Assembly: GCF_001548475.1 (NCBI RefSeq)
Contig: NZ_LRUJ01000031.1
Span: 1 to 61,664 of the forward strand
Length of the DNA: 61,664 bases
From: Bordetella hinzii LMG 13501
GTDB lineage: Bacteria; Pseudomonadota; Gammaproteobacteria; Burkholderiales; Burkholderiaceae_B
Direction: 5' to 3'
Shown here piece after piece: positions 27,282 through 40,426 of this stretch (position 1 is its first letter; the number at the start of each line of letters is the position of its first letter). The notes beneath the pieces were generated by a model, which had not been told where the DNA came from, did no database searches, and worked only from the letters and a program-made list of their open reading frames with translations. Made by a program: the position numbers and the translations under genes.

Positions 27282-27285
<4 letters not shown>
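25426..27285 (-). CDS. vgrG: T6SS spike protein VgrG (TssI)
   Basis: A 619-residue VgrG. The gp27-like part (residues 20-370, with ESMRGREALSELFDF and YCVQFDESGFDFVSRLMEEE) is followed by the gp5 OB-fold (EIWTDDHGRVKVKFHWD, SCWMRVSQPLAGQGWG) and a C-terminal repeat region forming the needle (residues 490-619). There is no evolved effector domain; it ends within the needle. It overlaps the clpV stop by four bases and is followed by the MORN and DUF4280 genes. Confidence 0.95.
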
Positions 27286-29906
<2,621 letters not shown>

Positions 29907-29920
29907 ATCCCTTTCTCCAG

Positions 29921-30829
29921 CTAAGAAAAAACGGGGGGTTGTTCCGCGCGCAATCGGAACCTGGGCGATTGCCGAGACGCGCTGCCCAACCAGCTAGACC
30001 AGCCCAGGCGGCAGCGCGGGATGGGGCCGACAGTCGGCGCGAGCCGGACCTCGACCTCGAGCGCGGTCCCGGCATAGCTGTGCAGGCATCGCGCCAGCAA
30101 GCCATGCTGCTCGCCGCCCGGCACCAGCGCCTCGCGCCGCGCGTCGCTGAATCCACGGCCGTCTCGGGGAGCCAGCGACAAGGCAATGCCAGCCGCCGGA
30201 TCCCAGGCGCGCGGGCCCAGTGACTGCTGTCCATCCAGGGTGGCCGCGCCCAGCCGGCATTGACGCCCCGTGCTCATCCAGCCGCCCCGCATAGCCTGGG
30301 CCGTCACGCGCAAGTCCAGGCGAGACGCGATCAAGGTCTGCAGGCCGGCCAGGGAACGATTGCGCATGATGAACAGCGCCGCGGCTTCCGGCCCCAAAGC
30401 CCTCGAACCGGCATCCAGCTCCAGATGGGTCAAGGCGCGCAGGACTTGCCACACGGGCCGGTCCGCGCCGCTGTCCAGCAGGGCGGGATGCAGTCGCCGG
30501 CGGGCCTGGAACAGCGCGGCCATGAGGCGATGGTTGAAAATATCGAGAAACGCCACCGCGGCGCCGTCGCCGCGCGCGCGTAGCTGGATCAGCAACTCCG
30601 TATAGGGCAAAGGCAGTGGACCACTGGCCCCCGCGATGGCCAGCACATTGCTGGTCAGACCATAGTGGCCCGAGCCCGCAGAGACCGCCAGCACATCGCT
30701 GGCGTCAAACGCCAGGTCCGGGCGGGTCCGGAACCGCAACGTCCCTTCCGGGCCCGCCGCTTTTTCGAGCAAGTACGCCGCCTGGAAGAAATCGAACTGT
30801 TGCGGCCGCGCCAGCAGGTCCGGTTTCAA
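29921..30829 (-). CDS. tssG: T6SS baseplate protein TssG
   Basis: A 302-residue TssG (VasB/ImpH family) with FDFFQAAYLLEKA near the N-terminus, GPLPLPYTELLI near residue 70 and FLDIFNHRLMALFQARR near residue 92. It forms the baseplate wedge with TssE, TssF and TssK. Its ATG overlaps the tssF stop by four bases. Confidence 0.95.
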   Translation of the reverse strand: MKPDLLARPQQFDFFQAAYLLEKAAGPEGTLRFRTRPDLAFDASDVLAVSAGSGHYGLTSNVLAIAGASGPLPLPYTELLIQLRARGDGAAVAFLDIFNHRLMAALFQARRRLHPALLDSGADRPVWQVLRALTHLELDAGSRALGPEAAALFIMRNRSLAGLQTLIASRLDLRVTAQAMRGGWMSTGRQCRLGAATLDGQQSLGPRAWDPAAGIALSLAPRDGRGFSDARREALVPGGEQHGLLARCLHSYAGTALEVEVRLAPTVGPIPRCRLGWSSWLGSASRQSPRFRLRAEQPPVFS

Positions 30830-32568
30830 AGGATGGCCTCATAGCCTGTCATTGCCGGCCAGCTGTGCCAGACCCCGTCGCCTTGCCGCACGGTCGTGCG
30901 CACGAAGGCATTGACCACGGTGGTCAGCGCGAAGTAGCGCGCCAGGACGGCAGCCAGGAGCAGTGGGGAGCTGCCCGCGTAGGCGTCCGGATCGAACTCC
31001 AGCACCACGTCGCTGCCCTGCAGATAGCCCCGCCAACTTCCCTGCCGCGCCGGCAGGCTGGTCCGGGTGGCCCGCGCATGGAGCAGCCCCTGTATCATGC
31101 CGATCTCGCGCGGTGAATCGCCCGCGAACAGGCGCAGGACTTCCTGCAGGCGGCGGCTGCTGCCGTCCGACTCGAACAGCGATTGCTGGTGCGTCGTCAC
31201 AAAGCCCGCCAATTGCCAGAGTTGCTCACCGCCCAGCGGCGGATCGCGCTGTGCCGTAGGTTCGTATAGACACACCGCGTCCAGGTTCGCACGCACCTTG
31301 TCGAAGTAAAGCTTGGCGCCGGCGGGCACTTGCTCGGCCAGGCGGCGATTGCTACACCACAGGCGCGCATAGGCGACCGGCGCGCCAGGCCGCGCCAGGC
31401 GACTGGTGACATCCACAAAGCCGATTAAGGTGTCGGTGCCTCCATAAGGCCGCAGACTCGCCTGGCGGCGGCTGGTCCAGAACATGGGCGGTGCGACGGC
31501 CTGCTGGTGATGCACAGCCGCAAAGTGCGGAATGGGAATCGTGCGCTCGGCCATGGGATCGGAGAGATAGACCCGCTCGACGCTCAGGATCTCCACCGTT
31601 GCCGCATCCGGCCAGCTGGCGGCCAGGGGATACTCATAGGTTTTTCCGTCCAGCGTCAGGGGTTCGCTGGTCAAGGCGAAACGGTTGATGACGGGCACGC
31701 AGCCCAGGCGGAAACTCCCCTCGCCCACGCCCTTGTGGCCGCGCAAGGGCTGCCGCATGGTAAGCCGCATCTCACACCGTTCTTGAAGGAAAGGCAGCCC
31801 CTGGGGTAACTCCAGCTCGAAGAAATGGAATTTGCGCGGAAAGGCAAAGAGTTCGCGCAGCAGGGTATGGGCCGGATGTCCGTATCCCTCAAGGCGCAGG
31901 ACATCCTCGTCCGCCTCGAAGCCCAATTCGCGCCAGTCGCCCGCCTCATGGCGCGAAGTCTCGCCGACCAAGCTGGTGCGCAACACGCCGGCGACCAGCC
32001 ATTCGTAGAGGGGTGCGGCCTCCATCCAATCGCCACTGACGTGCACGCGCAAGCGCCGTATATCCAGCTCAGACAGCCGCGCGCCGGCCTCCGAGCACAA
32101 TTCCAGCGATAGCGTCTGCTCGTCCAGCAGGCGCGCCTGACCCAGCCTCAAAGGCCAAAGCTCGCTGTCCCAGGCCGTCTGGAAGCGGCAGGTCTGCCCG
32201 CCGCTGGCGCGCGCCACCAGCTCGGTCCCCCGGGCTAGCGGAAAGCCCGCCGTCACCTTGCCCTGACTTGCGTCCAGCCGCAGCTGCACCACGGACATCG
32301 AAGGCACGGCTTGGGCCAGCGCGGGGCAGAGATTTTCCAGCAAGGCTGTCGCCAGCTGCGGAACGGCCTGGTCAATCTCGCGATGCACCCGGGCCGACAA
32401 AAAAGCAAAAGATTCCAGCAGCCGCTCGACGTGCGGATCAGGCGACTCGCCGCCGTGCAGCAGCAACCCGCCCGCCACCTTCGGGTAACGCTGCGCGAAG
32501 TCCGCCGCCTGCTGCCTAAGATAGGCCATTTCTCGCCGGTAGTACCTGAGGATGTCGTCACTCTGCAT
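30826..32568 (-). CDS. tssF: T6SS baseplate protein TssF
   Basis: A 580-residue TssF (VasA/ImpG family). It opens MQSDDILRYYRREMAYLR followed by FAQRYPKVAGGLLL and DPHVERLLESFAFLSARV, the conserved N-terminal signature. It is the core wedge subunit. An in-frame GTG at 32583 gives five extra residues; the ATG at 32568 matches family N-termini better, although neither has a clear ribosome site. It follows tssE by about 20 bases. Confidence 0.94.
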   Translation of the reverse strand: MQSDDILRYYRREMAYLRQQAADFAQRYPKVAGGLLLHGGESPDPHVERLLESFAFLSARVHREIDQAVPQLATALLENLCPALAQAVPSMSVVQLRLDASQGKVTAGFPLARGTELVARASGGQTCRFQTAWDSELWPLRLGQARLLDEQTLSLELCSEAGARLSELDIRRLRVHVSGDWMEAAPLYEWLVAGVLRTSLVGETSRHEAGDWRELGFEADEDVLRLEGYGHPAHTLLRELFAFPRKFHFFELELPQGLPFLQERCEMRLTMRQPLRGHKGVGEGSFRLGCVPVINRFALTSEPLTLDGKTYEYPLAASWPDAATVEILSVERVYLSDPMAERTIPIPHFAAVHHQQAVAPPMFWTSRRQASLRPYGGTDTLIGFVDVTSRLARPGAPVAYARLWCSNRRLAEQVPAGAKLYFDKVRANLDAVCLYEPTAQRDPPLGGEQLWQLAGFVTTHQQSLFESDGSSRRLQEVLRLFAGDSPREIGMIQGLLHARATRTSLPARQGSWRGYLQGSDVVLEFDPDAYAGSSPLLLAAVLARYFALTTVVNAFVRTTVRQGDGVWHSWPAMTGYEAIL

Positions 32569-32589
32569 AGATCTGTAGGCCACGCCGCG

Positions 32590-33012
32590 TCACGCCACAG
32601 TGCTCAAGGCGATCTCGAACCTCACATGCGGCGCTTGCGACTGCGCGATCAACCGTCCGGAGACCACGAAATGGCCGCGCCGCACATCGTCATCCGGAAA
32701 GGAAAAAACGACCTCTACATCGGCCAGCCTGGGCTCGTAGCGGCGAACCGCGTGCGCCACCCGCGCCTCTATTGCCTCCCGCTCGTTCTGCGAGCGCAAC
32801 ATCTGGCTGGAAAAGTCCGGTATGCCATAAGCTTCCCAACCGTCGTCTGGCGCCATGTCGCTTTCCAGCGGGCGGGAGGAGCGCGTCGTGAACAGACGCT
32901 CGAGCTCCCTGACCAGAGAGGCATGCAAAGCTTCCTGCCCCACCGGATCAGGAGCGTCGGCCGAGAGCCGATCCAGCAAGGGAAGAAAGTAGCGCGACAC
33001 CGCTTGGCGCAC
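32590..33012 (-). CDS. tssE: T6SS baseplate protein TssE (gp25-like)
   Basis: A gp25-like protein of about 140 residues, with LVRELERLFTTRSSRPLESD, GIPDFSSQML, and IEARVAHAVRRYEPRL followed by FVVSGRLIA, as in lysozyme-like baseplate components. The frame is open up to 33060, but that would overlap hcp by 44 bases; a GTG at 33012, four bases past the hcp stop, is the best-fitting start. The exact start is uncertain. Confidence 0.88.
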   Translation of the reverse strand: MRQAVSRYFLPLLDRLSADAPDPVGQEALHASLVRELERLFTTRSSRPLESDMAPDDGWEAYGIPDFSSQMLRSQNEREAIEARVAHAVRRYEPRLADVEVVFSFPDDDVRRGHFVVSGRLIAQSQAPHVRFEIALSTVA

Positions 33013-33016
33013 ACCG

Positions 33017-33493
33017 TCAAAGCGGCTTGTTGGCGGCGAGGTCCCAGCCCATGGACGCATTGCCTAGCTTCTCGCCGGTGGGCCCCTGCTGCGTGTACTC
33101 GTACTTGATGCTGGTGAACGAGATGGTGAAGCTGTCGGTCTCCATGCCGCCGCCACCGCTGACGTCATAGCTGGAGATGATGCCGTTGCCCATTGTGATG
33201 ATCATGCGCCCGAGGGATTTGTCATCGGCATTGCGCGAGACGATCAGCTCGATCTCGCCCAGCTTCTTCGCGCCAGCGCAGGCGCCCATCAGGGCGGGGC
33301 TGGATTGATCGGCCTGCTTGGCGCAGACCAACTGCCGGAAATCGGGTCGGCCCAGCGTGCGTTCGGAGTTGCCGACATCCAGTGTCATCGGCTGGGATAC
33401 TCCAAGGGAGAAGCTTTCCAGGACGATGCACCCTTCGTACGGGTCGACCGAGCTGTTGCCCTTGATGTCCTTGATCTTCAGGTAAATGTTCAT
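33017..33493 (-). CDS. hcp: T6SS tube protein Hcp (TssD)
   Basis: A 158-residue Hcp with MNIYLKIKDIKGNSS at the N-terminus and IVLESFSLGVSQPM, the usual hexamer-tube pattern, ending with YEYTQQGPTGEKLGNASMGWDL. No fused effector domain is seen. It starts 47 bases after tssC with its own AGGAATC-type ribosome site and lies within the sheath-tube-baseplate gene block. Confidence 0.95.
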   Translation of the reverse strand: MNIYLKIKDIKGNSSVDPYEGCIVLESFSLGVSQPMTLDVGNSERTLGRPDFRQLVCAKQADQSSPALMGACAGAKKLGEIELIVSRNADDKSLGRMIITMGNGIISSYDVSGGGGMETDSFTISFTSIKYEYTQQGPTGEKLGNASMGWDLAANKPL

Positions 33494-33540
33494 GGGGGGA
33501 TTCCTAGGGGCCGTGCGAGGCCATCACGTAGTCTTTGAGA

Positions 33541-35046
33541 TTAGGCCGCCGCGGCGGGCAGGTCGGCCACCAGGCGGATGGACGCGGTGAGCTCTTCCAT
33601 CTGGTAATGCGGCTTGAGAAAGCAGGTCGCGCGATAGGCGCCGGGCCGCCCCGCGACTTCGGTGACATCCACCCGTGCTTCGCTCAACGGATAACTGGCC
33701 TTTTGCTCATGCGAGGCCGAAGGATTGATCAGGACGTAATCCGCGATCCAATTATTGAGGTAGCGCTCGACATCGGCGCGCGACTGGAAGCTGCCGATCT
33801 TGTCGCGCATGATGACCTTGATATAGTGCGCGAATCGCGACGCCGCCAACACATAGGGCAGCCGTGCGGACAGCTGGGCATTGGCGTTGGCCGCGGGCGT
33901 GTTGTAGACCTTGGGACGGTTGACAGTCTGGCTGCCGAAGAACGTCGCCTCGCCGCTTCCCTTGGCATTGACCAACGCGACGAAACCGAGGTCGCTCAGC
34001 TCTTTTTCGCGGCGATCCGTAATCGTGACTTCGGTGGGGCATTTGATCGCGACATCGCCCTCGCCGGTCTTGTAGGCATGGGCGGCCATGCCTTGCACGC
34101 GGCCGCCGCCTTCGACGCCGCGTATGGCGGTGGCCCAGCTGTACTGGGCAAAGGCCGAGGTAATTCGCAGACCGAGCTGGTAGGCCGCATTGGCCCACAA
34201 GTATTTGCCGTGTTCGGCATCCTGCACATCTTCCTCGAAATTGAAGGACTCGACCGGCTGCTGCGCTTGCCCATAGGGCAGCCTCGCTGCATAGGAAGGA
34301 AGGACGAGGCACACATAACGCGAGTCCTCGCTTTCGCGGAAGTGCCGCCAAGCGGCCAGCTCGGCGCTCTCGAACACCTTGGACAGGTCCCGCGTCACAC
34401 CCATGTCCGTGAAGGACTTGAGGTCGAACAGGCTGGGCGACACGCCGGAGACAAAAGGCGCGTGCGCCGCCGAGGCCACGCGAGAGATCCGCTCCAGCAG
34501 CGCGATGTCCTTGGGGTGGCGGCCAAACTGGTAATCGCCGATCAGAAGGCTATAGGGAATGCCGCCGAAGGTGCCGTACTCGTCCTCGTATACCTTCTTG
34601 AACAGCACGCTCATATCGTGGTCGACCGCGTTCTCAAGATCCTTGAGCAGGTCTTTCTTGCTGACATTGAGCAGCCTCAGCTTCAGGCGTGAGCTGGTCT
34701 GCGTGCCGAACACGAAATCATGCAGGCCCGTCCATGCCGCCTCGAGCTGCTGGAAGGCCGGATCGTGCATGATGGCATTGAGCTGATCCGACAACAGCGC
34801 GTCGATTTCCGCGATGCGCTCGTGGATCATCGCCACAACGGATTTGTCCGGACTGGTACGCATGCCCTCGTCCAGGATCTGCGTGGCGAGTTGCCCGATC
34901 AACTGCTTGGCGTAGCCGCTCTGGGAAGGCTCGACCGCCATATTGCCTTCGAGGACGATGCGGTCCAGCAGGGGAAGCTCGGCTGTTGCGGGCGCTGCCG
35001 CGAGAGTCGGCGCATCGGCCGTGTCCGGCGTATTTTCAGTAGCCAT
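33541..35046 (-). CDS. tssC: T6SS contractile sheath large subunit TssC
   Basis: A 501-residue TssC (VipB). FQQLEAAWTGLHDFVF near residue 100, YGTFGGIPYSLLIGDYQFG near residue 150 and the C-terminal SYPLSEARVDVTEVAGRPG with YRATCFLKPHYQMEEL are all conserved sheath features. An Ala/Pro-rich N-terminal segment of about 30 residues precedes the core. It follows tssB by 44 bases. Confidence 0.96.
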   Translation of the reverse strand: MATENTPDTADAPTLAAAPATAELPLLDRIVLEGNMAVEPSQSGYAKQLIGQLATQILDEGMRTSPDKSVVAMIHERIAEIDALLSDQLNAIMHDPAFQQLEAAWTGLHDFVFGTQTSSRLKLRLLNVSKKDLLKDLENAVDHDMSVLFKKVYEDEYGTFGGIPYSLLIGDYQFGRHPKDIALLERISRVASAAHAPFVSGVSPSLFDLKSFTDMGVTRDLSKVFESAELAAWRHFRESEDSRYVCLVLPSYAARLPYGQAQQPVESFNFEEDVQDAEHGKYLWANAAYQLGLRITSAFAQYSWATAIRGVEGGGRVQGMAAHAYKTGEGDVAIKCPTEVTITDRREKELSDLGFVALVNAKGSGEATFFGSQTVNRPKVYNTPAANANAQLSARLPYVLAASRFAHYIKVIMRDKIGSFQSRADVERYLNNWIADYVLINPSASHEQKASYPLSEARVDVTEVAGRPGAYRATCFLKPHYQMEELTASIRLVADLPAAAA

Positions 35047-35090
35047 GGATTTACCACCTTGATAGGAAACGGGGGACGGGGGTCGCCGTA

Positions 35091-35630
35091 TCAGCTCGGT
35101 TCGGCGCCGCTGGCCGGCGCTTCGGCGGGCGAGGCAGCATCGGACTGCGCAACCTCGTCATGCAAGACCTTGAGCTCTTCGGTGCTGCGCACCACGCGGT
35201 CCAGGATGGAATCGAGCTCGTCATTGCCATCCAGCTTGGCCAGCAGGTCGCGCAGCTGGTGGCGGGCCTCCAGCAGGCGCTTCAGGCGCGGCACCTGCTG
35301 CACCAAGCTTTCAGGATGGAAGTCGGCAAACCGGGAGAATTCGAGCACCACCCGCAGATTGCCCTGCCCCTTGGCCGTATCCGGCACGCTCAGGTCCAGC
35401 CGGGGGCCGATGCGGGCAAGAATCTCGTCGAAGTTATCGCGGTCGATCTCGACGAAGCGCCGCTCCTTGAGTTTGGGCAGGGGCGAGGCGGGATGGCCGG
35501 ACAGATCGGCCATGACGCCGACCACCATGGGCAACTCGCGTTTTTCGATGGCCCCGCCGTTTTCAACGTCGTAGGTGATCTGAACACGAGGCGCCCGATT
35601 GCGCCCCACCCACTTTTGTAAACTGCTCAT
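35091..35630 (-). CDS. tssB: T6SS contractile sheath small subunit TssB
   Basis: A 179-residue TssB (VipA), first gene of the T6SS operon. It opens MSSLQKWVGRNRAPRVQITY, and ELPMVVGVMADLSGHPASPL, FVEIDRDNFDEIL and the coiled region near residue 120 are family features. The ATG at 35630 has a ribosome site (GGGAG) about 7 bases upstream; the tracked frame adds four residues. The Ala/Ser-rich C-terminus ends before tssC. Confidence 0.95.
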   Translation of the reverse strand: MSSLQKWVGRNRAPRVQITYDVENGGAIEKRELPMVVGVMADLSGHPASPLPKLKERRFVEIDRDNFDEILARIGPRLDLSVPDTAKGQGNLRVVLEFSRFADFHPESLVQQVPRLKRLLEARHQLRDLLAKLDGNDELDSILDRVVRSTEELKVLHDEVAQSDAASPAEAPASGAEPS

Positions 35631-35835
35631 CGGATCTCCCATGATCGCCAGATATCGATCAGCCGTTGCGGCTTGCGATCTAAGGTATCAATGAAAATCC
35701 GGGCCCACAGCCGTCAATGAATCCGAAAAGCGTGGCGCGGCCAGGCCCGCCCCGGCAGGCCGCTCACAAGCGCACAGGAAACACAGAAACGGCCTGCATG
35801 CCGCTACGCCAGCCCATGGGCTGGCCGCGCGGACG
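35631..35835 (-). promoter_or_regulatory. Upstream region of the T6SS operon
   Basis: About 200 bases between the tRNA-Pro terminator and tssB hold no gene I can support. On the minus strand a TTGACG (35717-35712) is a candidate -35, but no good -10 lies at the usual spacing. I found no sigma54 -24/-12 pair. The T6SS promoter is therefore presumed here but not pinned down. Confidence 0.35.
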
Positions 35836-35869
35836 CAAAAAAGCCGGCAGCGCATGGGCGGTGCCGGCT
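35836..35869 (-). terminator. Rho-independent terminator of tRNA-Pro
   Basis: On the minus strand an 8-base perfect stem (AGCCGGCA/TGCCGGCT) with a 12-base loop is followed by six T. It lies about 60 bases downstream of the tRNA gene and upstream of the T6SS operon. Confidence 0.8.
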
Positions 35870-35927
35870 CTTGCCGATGGGTGCGGCGGCGCCACACCCT
35901 GAAACTACTGAATTGACCGTTGAAGAT

Positions 35928-36004
<77 letters not shown>

Positions 36005-36021
36005 ATTTTCTATCAACTCCT

Positions 36022-36070
36022 CGCTGAAGCGTCCACGGCTACCGCTAGGGCCACCGCCACTGCTTCAGCG
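36022..36070. repeat. Inverted repeat between ispB and tRNA-Pro
   Basis: A perfect 9-base inverted repeat (CGCTGAAGC/GCTTCAGCG) encloses 31 bases between the ispB stop and the tRNA-Pro 5' end. There is no T tract on either side. It may be a weak terminator of ispB or a regulatory structure. Confidence 0.4.
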
Positions 36071-36102
36071 ACGCTTTCGCAATTTTCGCATGCGCCTCGG
36101 AT

Positions 36103-37068
36103 CTAGCGATCTCTGTTCACCGCGAAAGCGCAGAATTCTAACAGAGATTTTTGATAAATGGAAACCGGGTAGACGGAAATCGCCTCGCGCGCTTTCTGGG
36201 CCTCGGCTTCGGCGGCCCGGCGGGCATGGGCCAGCGCGTCGGTTTCCTGGATGGCCACGGCCACCGCGGCGAAGTCGGCATCGCCGGTCTCGATGGCCTT
36301 GCGGATCAATTCCTGCTGCGCGGGCGTGCCAACCTCCATGACGCGGATCAGGGGCAGCGTGGGCTTGCCCTCGCGCAGGTCATCGCCCACGTTCTTGCCC
36401 AGCGCCAAGGCATCGCCGCTGTAGTCCAGGACGTCGTCGATGAGCTGGAAAGCCGTGCCCACATGGCGGCCGTAGGCCGCGGCGGCGGCCTCCTGCTCGG
36501 GGGTGGCGCCGGCCAGCACGGCGCCCACTTGGGCGGCGGCTTCAAACAGCTTGGCGGTTTTGTAGCGCACGACCTGCAGATAACGCTCCTGGGACACATC
36601 CGGATCGTGGACGTTGAGAAGCTGGAGCACTTCGCCCTCGGCGATGACGGTGGTGGCTTCCGAGAGGATCCGCATGATCCGCATGGAATCGGCCTCGACC
36701 ATCATTTCGAAGGAGCGCGAGTACAGGTAGTCGCCCACCAGCACGCTGGCGGCATTGCCGAACACGGCATTGGCGGTCTGGCGCCCGCGGCGCAGGTCGG
36801 ATTCGTCGACCACGTCGTCATGCAGCAAGGTGGCCGTGTGGATGAACTCGACCACGGCGGCCAGCAGTTGATGATGCGTACCCTGGTAGCCCAGGGCGCG
36901 GGCCACCATGAGCACCATGGCCGGCCGCATCCGCTTGCCCCCCGCACCGATGATGTAGTCACCGATGGTGCGGATCAGCACGACATCGGAGTTCAGCCGC
37001 TCGCGGATAACCGCATCGACGGCTTTCATATCGTCAACAATGGGGGCAATGAGCGCGGGGAGATTCAA
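36103..37068 (-). CDS. ispB: Octaprenyl diphosphate synthase
   Basis: A 321-residue trans-polyprenyl diphosphate synthase. It has both Asp-rich motifs: DDVVDE (residues 84-89, in TATLLHDDVVDESDLRRG) and LIDDVLDYSGD near residue 212; GGKRMRPA near residue 43 is the usual substrate-binding stretch. It builds the ubiquinone side chain. Placement divergent to rplU-rpmA-obgE is the standard order in betaproteobacteria, which supports IspB over other family members. Confidence 0.95.
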   Translation of the reverse strand: MNLPALIAPIVDDMKAVDAVIRERLNSDVVLIRTIGDYIIGAGGKRMRPAMVLMVARALGYQGTHHQLLAAVVEFIHTATLLHDDVVDESDLRRGRQTANAVFGNAASVLVGDYLYSRSFEMMVEADSMRIMRILSEATTVIAEGEVLQLLNVHDPDVSQERYLQVVRYKTAKLFEAAAQVGAVLAGATPEQEAAAAAYGRHVGTAFQLIDDVLDYSGDALALGKNVGDDLREGKPTLPLIRVMEVGTPAQQELIRKAIETGDADFAAVAVAIQETDALAHARRAAEAEAQKAREAISVYPVSIYQKSLLEFCAFAVNRDR

Positions 37069-37148
37069 GACGTATCCGGATTGTGAAACGAGCCGTTTGG
37101 AGGGCTCTTACCGCCAGGCCACCGCCAGGGGCAGTGGATTTCCGGGGG

Positions 37149-37154
37149 ATTATA
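37149..37154 (-). promoter_or_regulatory. Candidate -10 element for ispB
   Basis: A perfect TATAAT on the minus strand, about 80 bases upstream of the ispB start. The matching -35 position (GGCGGC region) is poor, so this is a tentative promoter. Confidence 0.4.
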
Positions 37155-37275
37155 CGGGCTGTCCGAGACGGGCCGCCCGAGCGGGAAGCGGCTCCCGAAA
37201 GCTGGGGACCGCCCCCATTTTATCGACGGTGTGCCCGGGACGCGACGCCTAAGCCCTTAAGCCAAAAGCGATTTT

Positions 37276-37304
37276 TTGACATCCCCTAGGTCACGGGCTA
37301 GAAT
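37276..37304 (+). promoter_or_regulatory. Consensus sigma70 promoter of the rplU operon
   Basis: TTGACA (37276-37281) and TAGAAT (37299-37304) are separated by exactly 17 bases, near the ideal housekeeping promoter. It lies 76 bases upstream of the rplU ATG. Confidence 0.85.
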
Positions 37305-37379
37305 CATGGGCTCGGCTTTGGAATTTCGAGGCCGATCAGGGATGGCTGACATCCTGCTCTTTCTTTTAAGGAAAACCCC

Positions 37380-37691
37380 ATGTACGCGGTCGTAAAAACC
37401 GGTGGCAAGCAGTATCGCGTTGCCGCTGGCGAAAAACTCAAGGTAGAACAGATACCTGCTGACATTGGGCAAGAAATCACCCTGGACCAAGTGCTGTCCG
37501 TGGGCGAAGGCGACCAGCTGAAAGTTGGCACGCCTCTCGTCGCCGGCGCTGTGGTCAAGGCTACGGTTCTTGCGCATGGCCGGCACGACAAGGTCAAGAT
37601 CTTCAAGATGCGCCGTCGCAAGCACTATCAGAAGCGTCAGGGCCACCGTCAGAACTACACCGAAATCCGCATCGAAGCCATCACGGCTTAA
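37380..37691 (+). CDS. rplU: 50S ribosomal protein L21
   Basis: A 103-residue L21, with [20 protein letters not shown] at the N-terminus and the basic [19 protein letters not shown] region near the C-terminus that contacts 23S rRNA. It is the first gene of the rplU-rpmA operon, 32 bases before rpmA. Confidence 0.98.
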   Translation: MYAVVKTGGKQYRVAAGEKLKVEQIPADIGQEITLDQVLSVGEGDQLKVGTPLVAGAVVKATVLAHGRHDKVKIFKMRRRKHYQKRQGHRQNYTEIRIEAITA

Positions 37692-37723
37692 TGGATTCAC
37701 GGTTTTTTAGCAGGAGCTAAAAC

Positions 37724-37984
37724 ATGGCACAGAAAAAGGGCGGCGGCTCAACTCGCAACGGCCGCGACTCAGAATCGAAGCGCCTGGGCGTCAAGGTGTA
37801 CGGCGGCCAGCAAATCCTGGCTGGCTCGATCATCGTGCGCCAGCGCGGCACCCGCTTTCACCCCGGCGTGAACGTGGGCGTGGGCAAGGACCACACCCTG
37901 TTCGCCCTGGCGGACGGCAAGGTCAAGTTCGGCACCAAGGGTGCGCTGAACAAAGCCACCGTCTGGGTGGAAGCCGCCAACTGA
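37724..37984 (+). CDS. rpmA: 50S ribosomal protein L27
   Basis: An 86-residue L27 with the conserved N-terminus [20 protein letters not shown], whose tail reaches the peptidyl-transferase centre, and the [20 protein letters not shown] signature. It follows rplU and is closed by a strong terminator 24 bases after its stop. Confidence 0.98.
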   Translation: MAQKKGGGSTRNGRDSESKRLGVKVYGGQQILAGSIIVRQRGTRFHPGVNVGVGKDHTLFALADGKVKFGTKGALNKATVWVEAAN

Positions 37985-39223
<1,239 letters not shown>

Positions 39224-39285
39224 ACTCCGTCCCGCGTCAACGGCCGCCGGCGCGGCCAGCCCTCGAAACCTCCCTGGTCATCACC

Positions 39286-40419
39286 ATGACTGCCACCCCT
39301 ATCTCGGTAATTGCCTCGGCCAACCGCCTGGTTGCCAAAGTCGGATCCTCTCTCGTCACCAATGAAGGCCGCGGCCTGGACCGCGCGGCGGTCAGCCACT
39401 GGGCGGCCCAGATCGCGGCCCTGCACAAGCAGGGCAAGCAGGTTGTGCTGGTTTCCAGCGGGGCCATCGCCGAAGGCATGGCCCGCCTGGGCTGGCGCAA
39501 GCGCCCGTCGGTCATGCACGAGCTGCAGGCTGCCGCCGCGGTGGGCCAGATGGGCCTGTGCCAGGCCTATGAAGCCGCCTTTGCCGAACACGGCCTGCGC
39601 ACCGCGCAGATCCTGCTGACCCACGAAGACCTGGCGGACCGCCATCGCTATCTGAACGCGCGCTCCACGCTGTTTGCACTGCTGCGCATGGGCGTGGTGC
39701 CTATCGTCAACGAGAACGATACCGTGGTCACGGATGAAATCCGCCTGGGCGACAACGACACCCTGGGCGCGCTGGTCACCAACCTCATCGAGGCAGATTC
39801 CCTCATCATCCTGACCGACCAGCGCGGCCTTTATGAGGCCGATCCCCGCAAGAATCCCGACGCCCGTTTCATCTCGCATGCCCAGGCGGGCGATGCGACC
39901 CTGGAAGCCATGGCCGGCGGCGCCGGCAGCGGCGTGGGCACGGGCGGCATGTTGACCAAGATCCTGGCGGCCAAGCGCGCCGCCCATAGCGGCGCCCATA
40001 CCGTGATCGCTTCAGGGCGGGAACGCAATGTCCTGACCCGCCTGGCGCAAGGCGAATGCATCGGCACCGAACTGCAGGCGGCCCTGCCGGTGTGGTCGGC
40101 GCGCAAACAATGGCTGGCCGATCACCTGCGCCTGCGCGGGCGCCTGGTGCTGGACGAAGGCGCCGTGCGCGCCCTGCTCAATGAAGGCAAGAGCCTGCTG
40201 CCCATCGGCGTGACCGAGGTGCAGGGCGAGTTCGAGCGCGGCGACGTCGTGGCCTGCGTGGACGCGGCGGGCCGGGAATGCGCGCGCGGACTGGTCAATT
40301 ATTCGTCCTCGGATACGCGCCGCATCATGCGCCATCCGTCATCGCAGATCACGCACATCCTGGGCAGCATGACGGACCCGGAGCTGGTGCACCGTGACAA
40401 CCTCGTAATCACCGAATAG
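39286..40419 (+). CDS. proB: Glutamate 5-kinase
   Basis: A 377-residue glutamate 5-kinase, first step of proline synthesis. The amino-acid kinase domain ([41 protein letters not shown]) is followed by a C-terminal PUA domain from about residue 285. It follows obgE by 62 bases in the common betaproteobacterial order. The domain build (kinase plus PUA) is that of the enterobacterial enzyme. Confidence 0.96.
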   Translation: MTATPISVIASANRLVAKVGSSLVTNEGRGLDRAAVSHWAAQIAALHKQGKQVVLVSSGAIAEGMARLGWRKRPSVMHELQAAAAVGQMGLCQAYEAAFAEHGLRTAQILLTHEDLADRHRYLNARSTLFALLRMGVVPIVNENDTVVTDEIRLGDNDTLGALVTNLIEADSLIILTDQRGLYEADPRKNPDARFISHAQAGDATLEAMAGGAGSGVGTGGMLTKILAAKRAAHSGAHTVIASGRERNVLTRLAQGECIGTELQAALPVWSARKQWLADHLRLRGRLVLDEGAVRALLNEGKSLLPIGVTEVQGEFERGDVVACVDAAGRECARGLVNYSSSDTRRIMRHPSSQITHILGSMTDPELVHRDNLVITE

Positions 40420-40426
40420 CCCCGGT

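Larger units (their letters stand above)
37069..37379. other. Divergent ispB/rplU intergenic region
   Basis: This 311-base stretch holds no coding frame I can support. It contains the outward promoters of ispB (minus) and rplU (plus) that are listed separately, and the leader of the rplU message, about 70 bases after the predicted start point. I did not see a convincing L21-autoregulatory structure. Confidence 0.6.

Noticed and set aside
35631-35835. Possible sigma54 promoter for the T6SS operon
   Set aside because: I looked for a GG-N10-GC type -24/-12 pair on the minus strand and found no convincing match.
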